From the IMG/VR virus record IMGVR_UViG_3300034283_001603, positions 1-64,000 of that record: 64,000 bases of DNA; one strand, given 5' to 3'. This document shows positions 7,679-17,070 of the stretch, piece by piece; position 1 is the stretch's first letter; every line of letters begins with the position of its first letter. The notes under the pieces are model-generated. The model saw only the letters and a list, made by a program, of their open reading frames with translations, searched no databases and was not told the DNA's origin. Origin of the DNA: a virus. A program made the position numbers and the translations under genes.

Positions 7679-9442
7679 ATGTCCTACTACCTTGATGTAA
7701 TAAAAGATTCTCCTACTGGCTTATGGAAGCTAGATGAGACATCTGGGTCTGTAGCCTATGATAGTTCTGGATGTGGAAATAACGGATCGTATGTAGGTGG
7801 AATTGGAATATCTGGAATGCCAATAGTTGATGGTGGCACACACACAAATAAAATAGATAGCTCTAAATCAATACAGTTTGCTATTTCAAAAGATTTTTCT
7901 GGCACCACTGGTACTGGAGGATTTGCAACCGTTTCAACCTCTGATAAAGATTTTACCCTCGAGGCATGGTTTCATCCAAAAACATTAACATCAGTAACTC
8001 CAATATTTGCAGATTCTGACGGCATTGGTTTGTATTGGGATAATGGCAATGTAGTGTTTAAATTAGAAAATGAAAGAGTTGATTACTCTGTTCCTAATTC
8101 AAATAGAGTAATTCATGTTGTTGGTGTATATTCAGTAGACTCAATGAGTTTGTATGTAGACGGATTGCTAGTTGCAAATAAGACGATATCAATATCTTTT
8201 ACAAACACAAGCATAACCTTGTCATGTGGCCCAGCCACAGGAGATCAATATTTTTTAATTGATTGCCCAGCGGTTTATAGATATGCTCTTTCTGCAAATT
8301 CAATATTATCTCACTACAATAATTTATTTTTAATTAATGATGAGCAAATCCCAGGACCAGATCTGGGAGAGCTATTTAGGGGCGCAGAAAGATATCAAGA
8401 TATAAAGACCAGATATGTTTATCCCGTTCAAATATTATGGAAAGATCTTATATACGACAATGAGGCATTGGCTTACAACTCAATTAACAATAGTTTGTAT
8501 TTAAATTCAGGATTTACTACTGGAGAATTTGTAGAAGATTTAGTATTAAATATTACAAATGAATATGTATCTTCAAAAATAGAATGGATGGCATCAAAAG
8601 GGGTTTCGGTATATGTATCAGAAACATCCGAGACTGGCCCATGGACTATATGTGTAAATGGATCATCTATACCAGGATTTACACAGGGCTCTAGCTTTTC
8701 TTCACAAAAAATATTGTATTTTAAAGTAGTTTTTTCATCAACTAATTCAGACAGATACATTCCAGAGCTATATTATTTAAAAATTTATTTTCATTCTGAA
8801 AAGAAAATGTTTTCTCACAACGGTAGCGGCATCTTGTCTACATCACAGCCCACTACTGGAACTATCTGGGATTTTGACATATCAAATAATAAATATCCAG
8901 TTAGAACTAGAAATTATGATAATGGAATAAGACCAAAGTCTTCAGCATTTTTTATAAACTCATCAAATGATGTTAGAAATATTGAAATGATATTTACTCC
9001 AAAATCATTGTCTAGCGGACATTTGATATTCAACAAACCTGGATCTACAGAGACCTCACTCTCCTGGGCGGCAGGCGGGGTGATATCAAAATCCAACATT
9101 AGTAATATCTATATAAATGGGCAAGATGCATCTTCAGCAACAAACATATCCTCATACTTATATATAGATGAGCCCAATTATATACTTATAAAAACAGATT
9201 CTGTAATAAGTGGACAAATTTGGTTTAACGGAAAGCAACTATTAGGAGTGAGATCTGGTGTGCTTGATGATAACCTTTATCAGAATATTGCCCTATACTC
9301 AGACCCATTAGTTAGCCACCAGGAGCATTATGACCTTTACACAGGCAAAACTTTATCTGTTGGGAGGGGTTCGTCAATGAGCATGACAGAAGACTCAGTC
9401 TCAACCTACTCTAGAGACAGGGTTGTGTTCCAGATTATATAA
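7679..9442 (+). CDS. LamG/concanavalin-like minor structural protein
   Basis: A 587-residue protein whose first 220 residues form a LamG jelly-roll: DSPTGLWKLDETSG and YDSSGCGNNGSYVGG at the start, FTLEAWFHPKT in the middle and a late YVDGLLVANKT are classic signatures of sugar-binding phage and cell-surface domains. A second beta-rich half (residues about 370-560) has similar elements (FINSSNDVRNIEMIFTPKS, IWFNGKQLLG), suggesting a second, diverged jelly-roll. No signal peptide. It likely decorates the virion or tail and binds glycans. It is expressed from its own leaderless-type promoter. Confidence 0.8.
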   Translation: MSYYLDVIKDSPTGLWKLDETSGSVAYDSSGCGNNGSYVGGIGISGMPIVDGGTHTNKIDSSKSIQFAISKDFSGTTGTGGFATVSTSDKDFTLEAWFHPKTLTSVTPIFADSDGIGLYWDNGNVVFKLENERVDYSVPNSNRVIHVVGVYSVDSMSLYVDGLLVANKTISISFTNTSITLSCGPATGDQYFLIDCPAVYRYALSANSILSHYNNLFLINDEQIPGPDLGELFRGAERYQDIKTRYVYPVQILWKDLIYDNEALAYNSINNSLYLNSGFTTGEFVEDLVLNITNEYVSSKIEWMASKGVSVYVSETSETGPWTICVNGSSIPGFTQGSSFSSQKILYFKVVFSSTNSDRYIPELYYLKIYFHSEKKMFSHNGSGILSTSQPTTGTIWDFDISNNKYPVRTRNYDNGIRPKSSAFFINSSNDVRNIEMIFTPKSLSSGHLIFNKPGSTETSLSWAAGGVISKSNISNIYINGQDASSATNISSYLYIDEPNYILIKTDSVISGQIWFNGKQLLGVRSGVLDDNLYQNIALYSDPLVSHQEHYDLYTGKTLSVGRGSSMSMTEDSVSTYSRDRVVFQII

Positions 9443-9468
9443 TTTTGTCAGGTTGAGTGACAAAAAGC

Positions 9469-9497
9469 TGGACTTATGGATATAAGAATGGTAAAAT
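9469..9497 (+). promoter_or_regulatory. Promoter of the head gene module
   Basis: TGGACT (9469-9474), 17-base spacer, and extended -10 TGGTAAAAT (hexamer 9492-9497). Transcription should begin at about 9504, within two bases of ATG 9506, and there is no Shine-Dalgarno, so the transcript is probably leaderless. Confidence 0.6.
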
Positions 9498-9505
9498 AAT
9501 TAACT

Positions 9506-9850
9506 ATGGACATAAAAAGAATTAACGCTCAAATGAAATCTGGCGAGACTAGATTAGGAGTCTATGTCTGGGAGATGCCTGACGGCAGATGGATTGGCGA
9601 CGAAGACAACAACTTCTTGTCTATACAATCAATGCTGGGCAATAAAGAAAGAATTGATTTGTTAGCAAAAGCGGTTGCTCATTATGGAATTGAAGAAGGC
9701 CAGCCTAAATTTATTGAAGGAAGCCGACAAATTGATGAAGAAGAGTTTGAATACCAGAAGCAAAGATTAAGATGGGGTCTTACCCCAGATCCGTTGGACA
9801 TAGGAGTTCACAAGGAAGAGATGGCTAAACTTAGGGGTCCTCAAAAATGA
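9506..9850 (+). CDS. Hypothetical protein upstream of portal
   Basis: A 114-residue soluble, charged protein not recognised beyond resemblance to small proteins lying next to portal genes in actinobacteriophages. It has a compact N-terminal segment (LGVYVWEMPDGRWIGDEDNNFLS) and a probable helical C-terminus. It overlaps the portal gene as ATGA, so the two are translationally coupled. It could be a head assembly factor; no motif supports a specific role. Confidence 0.7.
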   Translation: MDIKRINAQMKSGETRLGVYVWEMPDGRWIGDEDNNFLSIQSMLGNKERIDLLAKAVAHYGIEEGQPKFIEGSRQIDEEEFEYQKQRLRWGLTPDPLDIGVHKEEMAKLRGPQK

Positions 9851-11427
9851 TTGAATCTAAAGACGAAATTTTTAGCGAAAATATTGACATTTCAAATGCA
9901 GCAGACTGGGTAAGATTTAATAACCCTACGACTCAAAAGTCTGACGACCTGTTTGATATAGATGCAGAAGAAGTATTAAAGCTTTCAGGCCTTGGAGCTT
10001 CATTTAGAAGAAAAGTATCGAGAGACTTGCAAAAAGCTTTTACTGGAAAAGATGGTTCTGTAAGCCAGCAACTTCAACATCAACAGGCAGTTAGCGGGTA
10101 CGCAACATTTGACTTAATTCAACCAGAATACAACTTAGACTATCTTTCAACAATTTATGAAATTTCACCTTACAACTACGCAGCAATAAATGCAAAGGTT
10201 GCTAATATTGTAGGTTTAGGATTTGACTTTATTGAATCAAAAAAAACTACAGACACTCTTGAAGATATCGAAGATGAAAAGCAATTAGAAAGAGCACGTA
10301 AAAAGCTAAATAGAATTAAGCAAGACCTACATCGTTGGCTAGAAGATTGCAACGAAGATGAAACATTTAAAGAAACACTTATAAAATTCTACACTGACAT
10401 AGAGGCTACTGGTAATGGCTATCTGGAGGTCGGTAGAACAACGACTGGCAAGATAGGGTACATCGGTCATATACCTTCAAAGACAATGCGTGTGAGGCGC
10501 CTCAGAGACGGTTTTATACAGCTTCTATATGGTAAGGCAGTATTCTTTAGAAACTTCGGAGACACAGAAACCGTAAACCCAATTGCTGGCCAAGAGGATA
10601 GACCTAATGAAATTATTCATTTAAAGAAGTACACTCCAAAAAATAATTATTATGGAATCCCAGATATTATTGCTGCACAAAATGCTATGGCAGGCAATGA
10701 ATTTGCTGGTAAGTATAATCTGGACTACTTTGAAAATAAAGCGGTACCAAGATATATTATTACAGTAAAGGGGGCAAAGCTTTCCCCAGAGTCAGAGCGT
10801 AAATTGCTTGAATTTTTTCAGGTTGGGCTTAAAGGAAAAAATCATAGATCCCTGTATATTCCACTCCCACCAGACTCATCAGATTCAAAAACTGAATTTA
10901 AAATGGAGCCAATTGAAGCAGGGGCACAAGAAGGCTCTTTTGAAAAGTACAGAAATTCAAATCGAGATGAAATATTGATGGCTCACAGAGTCCCAATTAA
11001 TAAAATTGGCACACCAGCAGGAATTAATTTAGCTGCTGCTAGAGACGCAGATAAGACATTTAAAGAGCAGGTTTGCAGACCAGCACAGGAAAACCTAGAA
11101 AAGAAATTAAATAAAATAATCCAGGAAATGACTGATGCCCTAGAACTTAAATTTAATGAATTAAGTTTAACTGATGCGGACACACAGTCTAAAATAGATG
11201 AAAGATATCTTAGATTCCAGGTAATAACTCCAAATGAAATTAGAGTTAGAATGGGCATGGTCCCAAGAGAAGGCGGGGACGTACCAGTCGATCTTGCAGC
11301 CCAAGCCGCAGAAATTAAAGCCCAAGCAACCCAAAGCAGAACCCGTGATCAAGAAAGATCTGCTAATTCACCAGATAAATCTGGGGAGGGCAGAAATGCA
11401 AAGGGAGATGGAAGACAAGTCAACTAG
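9847..11427 (+). CDS. Phage portal protein (PBSX/HK97-like family)
   Basis: A 526-residue portal subunit, forming the dodecameric ring through which DNA enters the head. The PBSX-family portal pattern is clear: YNYAAINAKVANIVGLGFDF near residue 110, NGYLEVGRTTTGKIGYIGHIP around residue 195, IIHLKKYTPKNNYYGIPDI around residue 260 and MAHRVPINKIGTPAG around 380. The C-terminus is Gln/Ala- and charge-rich, as usual for portal tails. It precedes protease and capsid genes in the standard order. The terminase is unusually far away, near 58 kb. Confidence 0.92.
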   Translation: MIESKDEIFSENIDISNAADWVRFNNPTTQKSDDLFDIDAEEVLKLSGLGASFRRKVSRDLQKAFTGKDGSVSQQLQHQQAVSGYATFDLIQPEYNLDYLSTIYEISPYNYAAINAKVANIVGLGFDFIESKKTTDTLEDIEDEKQLERARKKLNRIKQDLHRWLEDCNEDETFKETLIKFYTDIEATGNGYLEVGRTTTGKIGYIGHIPSKTMRVRRLRDGFIQLLYGKAVFFRNFGDTETVNPIAGQEDRPNEIIHLKKYTPKNNYYGIPDIIAAQNAMAGNEFAGKYNLDYFENKAVPRYIITVKGAKLSPESERKLLEFFQVGLKGKNHRSLYIPLPPDSSDSKTEFKMEPIEAGAQEGSFEKYRNSNRDEILMAHRVPINKIGTPAGINLAAARDADKTFKEQVCRPAQENLEKKLNKIIQEMTDALELKFNELSLTDADTQSKIDERYLRFQVITPNEIRVRMGMVPREGGDVPVDLAAQAAEIKAQATQSRTRDQERSANSPDKSGEGRNAKGDGRQVN

Positions 11428-11445
11428 TCCTACTCAACTGGTTAT

Positions 11446-11474
11446 TTGCCTTTTGATACAACAATCTCTATAAT
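11446..11474 (+). promoter_or_regulatory. Promoter upstream of protease-scaffold gene
   Basis: TTGCCT (11446-11451), 17-base spacer, TATAAT (11469-11474). The expected start lies at about 11481, three bases before ATG 11484; there is no Shine-Dalgarno, so the mRNA is leaderless or nearly so. Confidence 0.6.
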
Positions 11475-11483
11475 ATATAACAT

Positions 11484-12800
11484 ATGATCATAGAAAAGTC
11501 ACATTGGTCTTCTAATGGAAATGCTATTAATTTATCAGTTCCATTTACAAAGGTCAATAGAGAAAAAAGAACAGTCTCGGGTTTTGCAACATTAGACAAC
11601 CTGGATCAGACTGGTGACGTCGTTACACAAGAAGCAAGTATGAAAGCATTTGAAAGTTTCAGAGGAAACCTAAGAGAAATGCATCAGCCACTTGCAGTTG
11701 GCAAGGTTGCTTCATTCAGACCAGAAACTTTTTACGACCCAATAACAAAAGAATTTTACAACGGAGTTTACGTTGATGCATACATTTCAAAAGGCGCTCA
11801 GGATACATGGGAGAAAGTTTTAGACGGAACTCTCACTGGATTCTCAATTGGCGGAAAGATTCTTGAATCAGATAACGAAGTAAACAAATCAACAGGAGCA
11901 TCAGTAAGATTTATTAAAGATTATGCACTAGTTGAACTATCAATCGTTGATTCACCAGCAAACGAACTATGTAACATTTTTTCTATTGAAAAAGTAAACG
12001 GACAAATGATTTTTAAAGGCATCGCAGCAGATGTTAAAATGGAAAATATTTTTTATTGTGCAGACAGCGATTCTGTTTTTATGTCAACAGAATCAGAATA
12101 CCTATCTCCAGTTACTGGCAAAAAGACAGAGCTTATTGGGTGGGTAGAATCAAACGACGTAAACAAAGGAAAAGAAATAGAGAAGATTCTTGATTCACGT
12201 AGATCAAGATTGCAAACATTGCCTGAAACACAAAATATAAATACGGCAATTGCAGAAGGAGGAAATGAAGTGGAAAAGCTTAATGTAACAGAAGCAACTC
12301 CAGTAGTAGAAGAAGCAGTAGCTCCAGAAGCACCTGCAGAAATTATTGAAGAAGTTGCCCCAGTAGAACAAGATTCTGCTGAAATTGTAGCTGAAGTAAC
12401 TTCTGCCGAAGTTCTGGAAAAATCAGCAGAACTAACAGCTCAGGAGTCACCTGACTTTGTTAAAATGCTAGGCGACCTTAAGGGTTTCTTCTCAGAGACT
12501 TTGGAAAAGGCCTCTGAGGCAAACGCTGCTCAGGTTTCAACAATCAAGGAGACAGTCGAAGCTTTTAGCAAGAATGTCGATTTGAGAATTTCAGAATTAG
12601 CAGAAAAGCACACAGAACTCTCAACAGCAGTTGATTCAATTAAGTCTATAATGGACACAGTTGAAAAAAGAGTAGACGCAGTAGAATCAGACACTGCAAT
12701 CAAGAAGTCCTCTGACCTTGGCGGGTCAACAGGAGTAACAATCAAAAAATCAAAATGGAACGGCACTTTCCTCGGTTCCGTTAGCGAATTAACAAAATAA
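11484..12800 (+). CDS. Prohead protease fused to scaffold domain
   Basis: A 438-residue capsid maturation protein. Residues 1-175 match the XkdF/HK97-type prohead serine protease fold: VNREKRTVSGFATLDNLDQ, then GNLREMHQPLAVGKV with the probable catalytic His, TGFSIGGKI with the probable Ser, and YALVELSIVDSPAN. Residues about 185-250 form an inserted segment. From 255 onward the chain is Glu/Ala/Val-rich and then a predicted coiled coil (about 330-410), as expected of a scaffolding region that is later cut. It is followed immediately by the major capsid gene. Fusion of protease and scaffold in one frame is known in other phages. Confidence 0.85.
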   Translation: MIIEKSHWSSNGNAINLSVPFTKVNREKRTVSGFATLDNLDQTGDVVTQEASMKAFESFRGNLREMHQPLAVGKVASFRPETFYDPITKEFYNGVYVDAYISKGAQDTWEKVLDGTLTGFSIGGKILESDNEVNKSTGASVRFIKDYALVELSIVDSPANELCNIFSIEKVNGQMIFKGIAADVKMENIFYCADSDSVFMSTESEYLSPVTGKKTELIGWVESNDVNKGKEIEKILDSRRSRLQTLPETQNINTAIAEGGNEVEKLNVTEATPVVEEAVAPEAPAEIIEEVAPVEQDSAEIVAEVTSAEVLEKSAELTAQESPDFVKMLGDLKGFFSETLEKASEANAAQVSTIKETVEAFSKNVDLRISELAEKHTELSTAVDSIKSIMDTVEKRVDAVESDTAIKKSSDLGGSTGVTIKKSKWNGTFLGSVSELTK

Positions 12801-12817
12801 GGGTATGGTGAAAACTA

Positions 12818-13867
12818 ATGAGTAATGAACTATTAGCAAAAGCAGCAGAAGCAGGCACAACACTAACAGGTGGAATGACTGGCGCTGCATCCCCTACAGA
12901 CGGAATTCACGTAGGTTCCGAGGGTAAGGGAGGCTTGCTCAATCCTGAGCAATCCGCAAGATTCCTAGATTACATGTTCGATGCAACAGTAATCGGTAAA
13001 GTAGCACGTACAGTTCGAATGAGAGCTGACACTACAGAGATTGATCGTATCGGCGTCGGAGAGAAGCTTATGAAGCTTGCATCCGAAGCAGAGAACACTG
13101 GCACAAATTCAGCCGTACAGTTCTCAAAGATTTCTCTCACAACAAAGAAGCTTCGCCTAGATTGGGAACTTTCAACTGAGTCTCTAGAAGACAATATTGA
13201 AGGCGCTGACCTAGAAGATCACATTGCAAGACTTATGGCAACACAGGCTGGTAACGACCTAGAGGACGTAGTCCTTAACGGTAACACAGCACTATCTTCA
13301 GATAACCTTTACAAGGCATTTGATGGTATTGTCAAGATTGCAAAGACAAATGGTCGTGTAGTAGCTGGAGCGGGCGCAGCAGTGTCTCGTGACATCTTCA
13401 ACAAGGCTCTAAAGGCAATGCCACGTAAGTACAAGCAACGTCGTCCAGACCTACGCTTCCTTGCAGGCTCAAACCTTATACAAGATTACTTGTATTCAAC
13501 TTCACAGAACATCCAGAACGTTAACCCACAGGATATTGCTTCAAGCATCATCCGTGGAGACCAGGGTGGTCTAGGTGGTCCAGCAGGATATGTTGCACCA
13601 TTTGCATTTGGTATTCCAATTGTTGAAGTTCCACTACTTAAGGAAACTCAGGTAGGATCATATGCAACACCAACAGGAGAGCACGGAGACGTCCACTTGA
13701 CATTCCCAAATAACGTTGTTATTGGTATCAAGCGTGATGTAACTGTTTACCGCTTCTTCTGGCCAAAGAAGGACTCAATCGAATATACAATGTATACTCG
13801 CGTGGGTACCCAAATTGAGCAGGCAGATGCATGGGTAGTCGTAAAAGACGTTAAGGTTGCTTCTTAA
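12818..13867 (+). CDS. Major capsid protein (HK97 fold)
   Basis: A 349-residue shell protein. The segment KGGLLNPEQSARFLDYMFDATVIGK near residue 30, the middle WELSTESLEDNIEG, DLEDVVLNGNT and the later NNVVIGIKRDVTVYRFFWP are typical of HK97-fold capsid proteins. The N-terminus lacks a long delta domain, in line with a separate scaffold upstream. Codon choice differs from most of the window: Arg is often CGT and Lys often AAG, as expected for a highly expressed gene. A strong terminator follows 22 bases after the stop. Confidence 0.92.
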   Translation: MSNELLAKAAEAGTTLTGGMTGAASPTDGIHVGSEGKGGLLNPEQSARFLDYMFDATVIGKVARTVRMRADTTEIDRIGVGEKLMKLASEAENTGTNSAVQFSKISLTTKKLRLDWELSTESLEDNIEGADLEDHIARLMATQAGNDLEDVVLNGNTALSSDNLYKAFDGIVKIAKTNGRVVAGAGAAVSRDIFNKALKAMPRKYKQRRPDLRFLAGSNLIQDYLYSTSQNIQNVNPQDIASSIIRGDQGGLGGPAGYVAPFAFGIPIVEVPLLKETQVGSYATPTGEHGDVHLTFPNNVVIGIKRDVTVYRFFWPKKDSIEYTMYTRVGTQIEQADAWVVVKDVKVAS

Positions 13868-13888
13868 TTAAATAAGAAATAACTACCG

Positions 13889-13918
13889 AAAGGCCCCCAA
13901 TTAATTTTGGGGGCTTTT
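13889..13918 (+). terminator. Rho-independent terminator after capsid gene
   Basis: A 12-bp stem (AAAGGCCCCCAA paired with TTGGGGGCTTTT, one G-U pair) with loop TTAATT, followed by a T-rich tract (CATTTTAATTTT). In this AT-rich genome it is a conspicuous GC block. Confidence 0.93.
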
Positions 13919-13934
13919 CATTTTAATTTTATAG

Positions 13935-13943
13935 TGCTATAAT
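13935..13943 (+). promoter_or_regulatory. Extended -10 promoter for connector genes
   Basis: TGCTATAAT just after the capsid terminator. An RBS AAAGGAG (13957-13963) precedes ATG 13971. No -35 is recognisable. Confidence 0.65.
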
Positions 13944-13970
13944 TTGTATACATACCAAAGGAGTATATAT

Positions 13971-14369
13971 ATGTCATTTGACACACTTAAGGTCAAGGAA
14001 CTAAAGACATTAGCAGCGGACTTCGCAGTTGATGTTGATGGCCTAAAAAATAAAGCAGATGTTATTGCAGCCCTAACAGAAGAAGGAGTAACTTGGTCAG
14101 TATACCAAGGCACACTTAAAAACATAGAGAACGCAAAAGAAGATGCAGATGAAATTCTTCCTAGACTAGATCCAAATCAAAAGCTTGATGAAGATATGGT
14201 TCTTGTAAAGATGGATCGACCAAACTACAGATATGATGCACTTGGATTTACATTTACGATTGAGCACCCATTTGTAGCAATGAAGCCAGATTTGGCTCAA
14301 GAAATTTTTGATAAGGAGGAAGGGTTTAGATTGGCTACACCTAGAGAAGTACAGGAGTACTACAACTAA
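13971..14369 (+). CDS. Head protein with SAP/HeH-like N-terminal domain
   Basis: A 132-residue protein. Its first 45 residues (LKVKELKTLAADFAVDV then LKNKADVIAALTEEG) match the helix-extension-helix pattern of SAP/HeH/Rho-N-like domains, which often occur in small proteins encoded right after capsid genes. The remainder ends with HPFVAMKPDLAQEIFDKEEGFR, a beta-type segment. I chose ATG 13971 with RBS AAAGGAG seven bases upstream; a TTG at 13944 in frame overlaps the promoter and lacks an RBS. It is likely a head-tail joining or capsid decoration protein. Confidence 0.75.
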   Translation: MSFDTLKVKELKTLAADFAVDVDGLKNKADVIAALTEEGVTWSVYQGTLKNIENAKEDADEILPRLDPNQKLDEDMVLVKMDRPNYRYDALGFTFTIEHPFVAMKPDLAQEIFDKEEGFRLATPREVQEYYN

Positions 14370-14378
14370 GCCTAACAC

Positions 14379-15362
14379 ATGGCAGAGATATACATAAACA
14401 CAAGCACGGCAGCAACAACAAAACTTTACGTAAAAGGTGAAGCTATAACGCCAACATCATCAGTAGTTGTAAAATTTTATGACATAACTGGCGATCCGCT
14501 TGTTTCTCCACAGATTAATCCTTCATCAATTATTGCAACTGTAACAGCAGAAGCAAGCGAAGTTGATCAAGGATCGTTTAGTGTTTATCTGCCAGTCCAG
14601 AATGCAACAAGAAATAGAAAGTTTAAGTTAGTATGGGATTGGCAGTTCAACTCAGTTGCATACTCAACTACAACCTACCTAGATATTGTTACTCCATACG
14701 TTGATATTCAAGAGGCAGCTCAAGAGATGGGTCTTGGTTCAGATGCAAATGATCCAAATCATAAAACATTCCAGGAATTAAAGCTAGCTGAAAGATATGC
14801 TAGAAATATAATTGAAGGGCACACAGGACAAAAGTTTTATTTGCATGATGATAGCTTCTTTACAATAGGAAGTGATTCAGATACACTTTCAATGCCTAAA
14901 AAAATAAATAGGCTACATACTCTATATGCCAATGATGAATTGCTTATAGACAATATCAATGGTATTAATAACTTAGGCATAACTGTTGAAAATACAGTAA
15001 GTGGATTTGGAATAAGAGCCAATCATTTTGCTGGCATCAATGATGATGTATATATTGCAAATGGAATGGTTCCTCCCTCTATTAATGATTCATCTCCAAA
15101 TATTTTTAGAAGATCAAAGTCTTATAAGGTTTATGCTAGATTTGGTTGGGATTATATTCCAAATGAAATTAGAGATGCAGCAGTTGAACTAATGAAGATG
15201 TATTTTGCAAAAGATCGTATATGGAGAGAAAGATATGTTAAAAAGATATCTACAACAGACTGGGATTTTGAATATTCTTCAGAGGCCTTTGGTGGAACTG
15301 GATCTTCTTACGCAGATAAACTTCTAGCAGATTATGTTATAACACAAATGGTATTGGTGTAA
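14379..15362 (+). CDS. Head-tail connector (adaptor) protein
   Basis: A 327-residue protein in the position of the first head-tail adaptor. Residues 1-110 form an all-beta extension (TTKLYVKGEAITPTSSVVVKF). From residue 115 the helical adaptor pattern begins: DIQEAAQEMGLG, LKLAERYARNIIEGHTGQKF, and later EIRDAAVELMKMYFAKDRIWRERY, as in gp6/gp15-type adaptors. It overlaps the next gene by one base. The beta domain is an unusual N-terminal addition to this family. Confidence 0.65.
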   Translation: MAEIYINTSTAATTKLYVKGEAITPTSSVVVKFYDITGDPLVSPQINPSSIIATVTAEASEVDQGSFSVYLPVQNATRNRKFKLVWDWQFNSVAYSTTTYLDIVTPYVDIQEAAQEMGLGSDANDPNHKTFQELKLAERYARNIIEGHTGQKFYLHDDSFFTIGSDSDTLSMPKKINRLHTLYANDELLIDNINGINNLGITVENTVSGFGIRANHFAGINDDVYIANGMVPPSINDSSPNIFRRSKSYKVYARFGWDYIPNEIRDAAVELMKMYFAKDRIWRERYVKKISTTDWDFEYSSEAFGGTGSSYADKLLADYVITQMVLV

Positions 15363-15787
15363 TGTTTGAAATAGTTGATGGTTTAATGACCATGAAAATG
15401 GATGTCTATCGTCAATCTGAACGGCAAGACCCAAACACTGGTGCAATGATTAGAGAGTTTTCTTATATTAAAACAATAGATTGCTACGCTAGAGGAGTAA
15501 TTACAGAAAGCCGAAATAGGTCAAATGATAGCCAAAAGTTTTCAAATAAATATTCAAACAACCAGTATATAGAAGTTAGAACATCTGAAAGACTAACTGC
15601 TAGAGATAAAGTTAAGAATATTGTTGATGTAAATGGCAAACCGATTTGGTATGAGCTAAATTACCCAAATGATACAGACACAGTCTTTGATGTTGTAGGA
15701 ACAACTCCAATAGCAGAACCATTTGGAAATGTAGTTGGATATAACTCATCACTACAAAGAGCGGAGAATCAGCAAATTGGCATCTGA
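15362..15787 (+). CDS. Head closure (stopper) protein candidate
   Basis: A 141-residue, beta-rich protein located between the adaptor and tail-terminator candidates, the usual place of the head closure protein. The opening MTMKMDVYRQSERQDPNTGAM, describing a typical 'diagnostic' strand of head closure proteins, and the late strand IWYELNYPND support this weakly. Its 3' end overlaps the next gene by 11 bases if that gene starts at TTG 15777. The assignment rests mostly on gene order. Confidence 0.55.
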   Translation: MFEIVDGLMTMKMDVYRQSERQDPNTGAMIREFSYIKTIDCYARGVITESRNRSNDSQKFSNKYSNNQYIEVRTSERLTARDKVKNIVDVNGKPIWYELNYPNDTDTVFDVVGTTPIAEPFGNVVGYNSSLQRAENQQIGI

Positions 15788-16568
15788 AATTTTAGCAATT
15801 AGAGCAGCAAGCGGATTAGTTAACTTAATGTCTAATAGGCCAGCCAGTGGTGCAATAAAAGACAGTACAGTTGCACAGATATCTGCTGCACTGTTTTACA
15901 AAACAAATGTCATGGCAAAATTAGCATCAAATGCACAATTTCAATCTGCATTTAGAAATGTAATATTTGATCAGCTTCAAGTTGATTTTGGAGATTATGT
16001 AGATGCAAAATCAAGAACATCTCCAAAGTCTTTTCATCATGTTTATGAATGGGGTAGAATTGGAGAAGATGAAGCTAGACTATTTAAACTAAAAAAGCTT
16101 CCAGCCGATGGCCTATCTTTAAAGGTTAACTATGAACTAATTGATTCTAAGTCATTTGTACCATCTGAAAATTCTAATAACAAACACGTATTTGTAAAAA
16201 AAGCCTCCGTTATGGAAGATGGAAAGACTGTAGTTATTGCACCTAGGTTCTCAGAAAGACTAGTGTTTGATGTAGATGGATATACAGTTTTTATGCCAAA
16301 GGGAGAATCTGTTACTGTCAGAAAGCCAGGCGGGGCAGGAGTTAAAAATTCTTTCTTTTCTGCTTACAGATATTTCTTTACTGGTCAGCTAGTTAATATG
16401 TCTATAAAAAAATCGGGATTCCAAAGACTTTTTAATTCATCATTATCTAGAGCTCTAGGAGTTCCAGCACAAGTTAAGACGGTTAAGTACAGCTTCTCTG
16501 CAAATCAGTTAGCAAATGAAGCCGACGCCGCAACATCAGCAGCATTTGCGAGGTTAGCAAATGGCTAA
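15777..16568 (+). CDS. Neck / tail-connector protein of unknown type
   Basis: A 263-residue protein lying between head closure and tail terminator genes. Its N-terminal half is helical (SEILAIRAASGLVNLMS, then AQISAALFYKTNVMAKLAS), with a later beta-rich part and an Ala-rich C-terminus. It probably belongs to the neck. Start: the frame is open upstream to a TTG at 15735, but TTG 15777 follows GAGCGGAG at proper spacing and gives a short 11-base overlap with the upstream gene, so I prefer it; ATG 15829 is another option. No family is recognised. Confidence 0.6.
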   Translation: MASEILAIRAASGLVNLMSNRPASGAIKDSTVAQISAALFYKTNVMAKLASNAQFQSAFRNVIFDQLQVDFGDYVDAKSRTSPKSFHHVYEWGRIGEDEARLFKLKKLPADGLSLKVNYELIDSKSFVPSENSNNKHVFVKKASVMEDGKTVVIAPRFSERLVFDVDGYTVFMPKGESVTVRKPGGAGVKNSFFSAYRYFFTGQLVNMSIKKSGFQRLFNSSLSRALGVPAQVKTVKYSFSANQLANEADAATSAAFARLANG

Positions 16569-17070
16569 TTACAAATTAGATGCTATGTTTGAAATAAGAA
16601 AATTCTTATGGAGTAGACTTACAGCCGTCAGCATATTTGATGCAGATGACTACTACTCCGACAACCTTAATGAAACCCTTGTTCCAATTGTTCCAGTACA
16701 GCAACAGCCAGAAATGAATCAATTTTTGAGCGGGAAGAAGCACATAGTCTATGATAAGATAGGAACGTCTTATGAGAATAACTGGATGATATGTTGCGAA
16801 CAAATCCTATTGACCCTATATTCACCAGATCTGCTTGATATTGTTGAAATAAGAAACTTCCTAACTGATGAGTTTAGAAGAATGGATGAGTCTGCAAGGG
16901 ATGTTAATAAATGGGCGGGGCTATCTAATAAATTTAAGTTTCATAGCATCCATATAGCAGACATATCATCTACAGCCCCATCAGAAGAGATACAAGGATT
17001 CTATGGAGCAGATGTAATATTAGAGGTAAAATACTCTAGAATAACAGATGGTAAAGGCAGATTTTCCTGA
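16561..17070 (+). CDS. Tail terminator / tail completion protein candidate
   Basis: A 169-residue protein immediately before the tail tube gene, the standard place for the tail terminator. The pattern IRKFLWSRLTAVSIFDADDYY, a central PEMNQFLSGKKHIVYDKIG and an ILLTLYSPDLLDIVEIRNFLTDEF helix fits the alpha/beta fold of this family, but sequence support is weak. It overlaps the previous gene by 8 bases. Its stop is inside the stem region of a possible terminator. Confidence 0.55.
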   Translation: MANYKLDAMFEIRKFLWSRLTAVSIFDADDYYSDNLNETLVPIVPVQQQPEMNQFLSGKKHIVYDKIGTSYENNWMICCEQILLTLYSPDLLDIVEIRNFLTDEFRRMDESARDVNKWAGLSNKFKFHSIHIADISSTAPSEEIQGFYGADVILEVKYSRITDGKGRFS

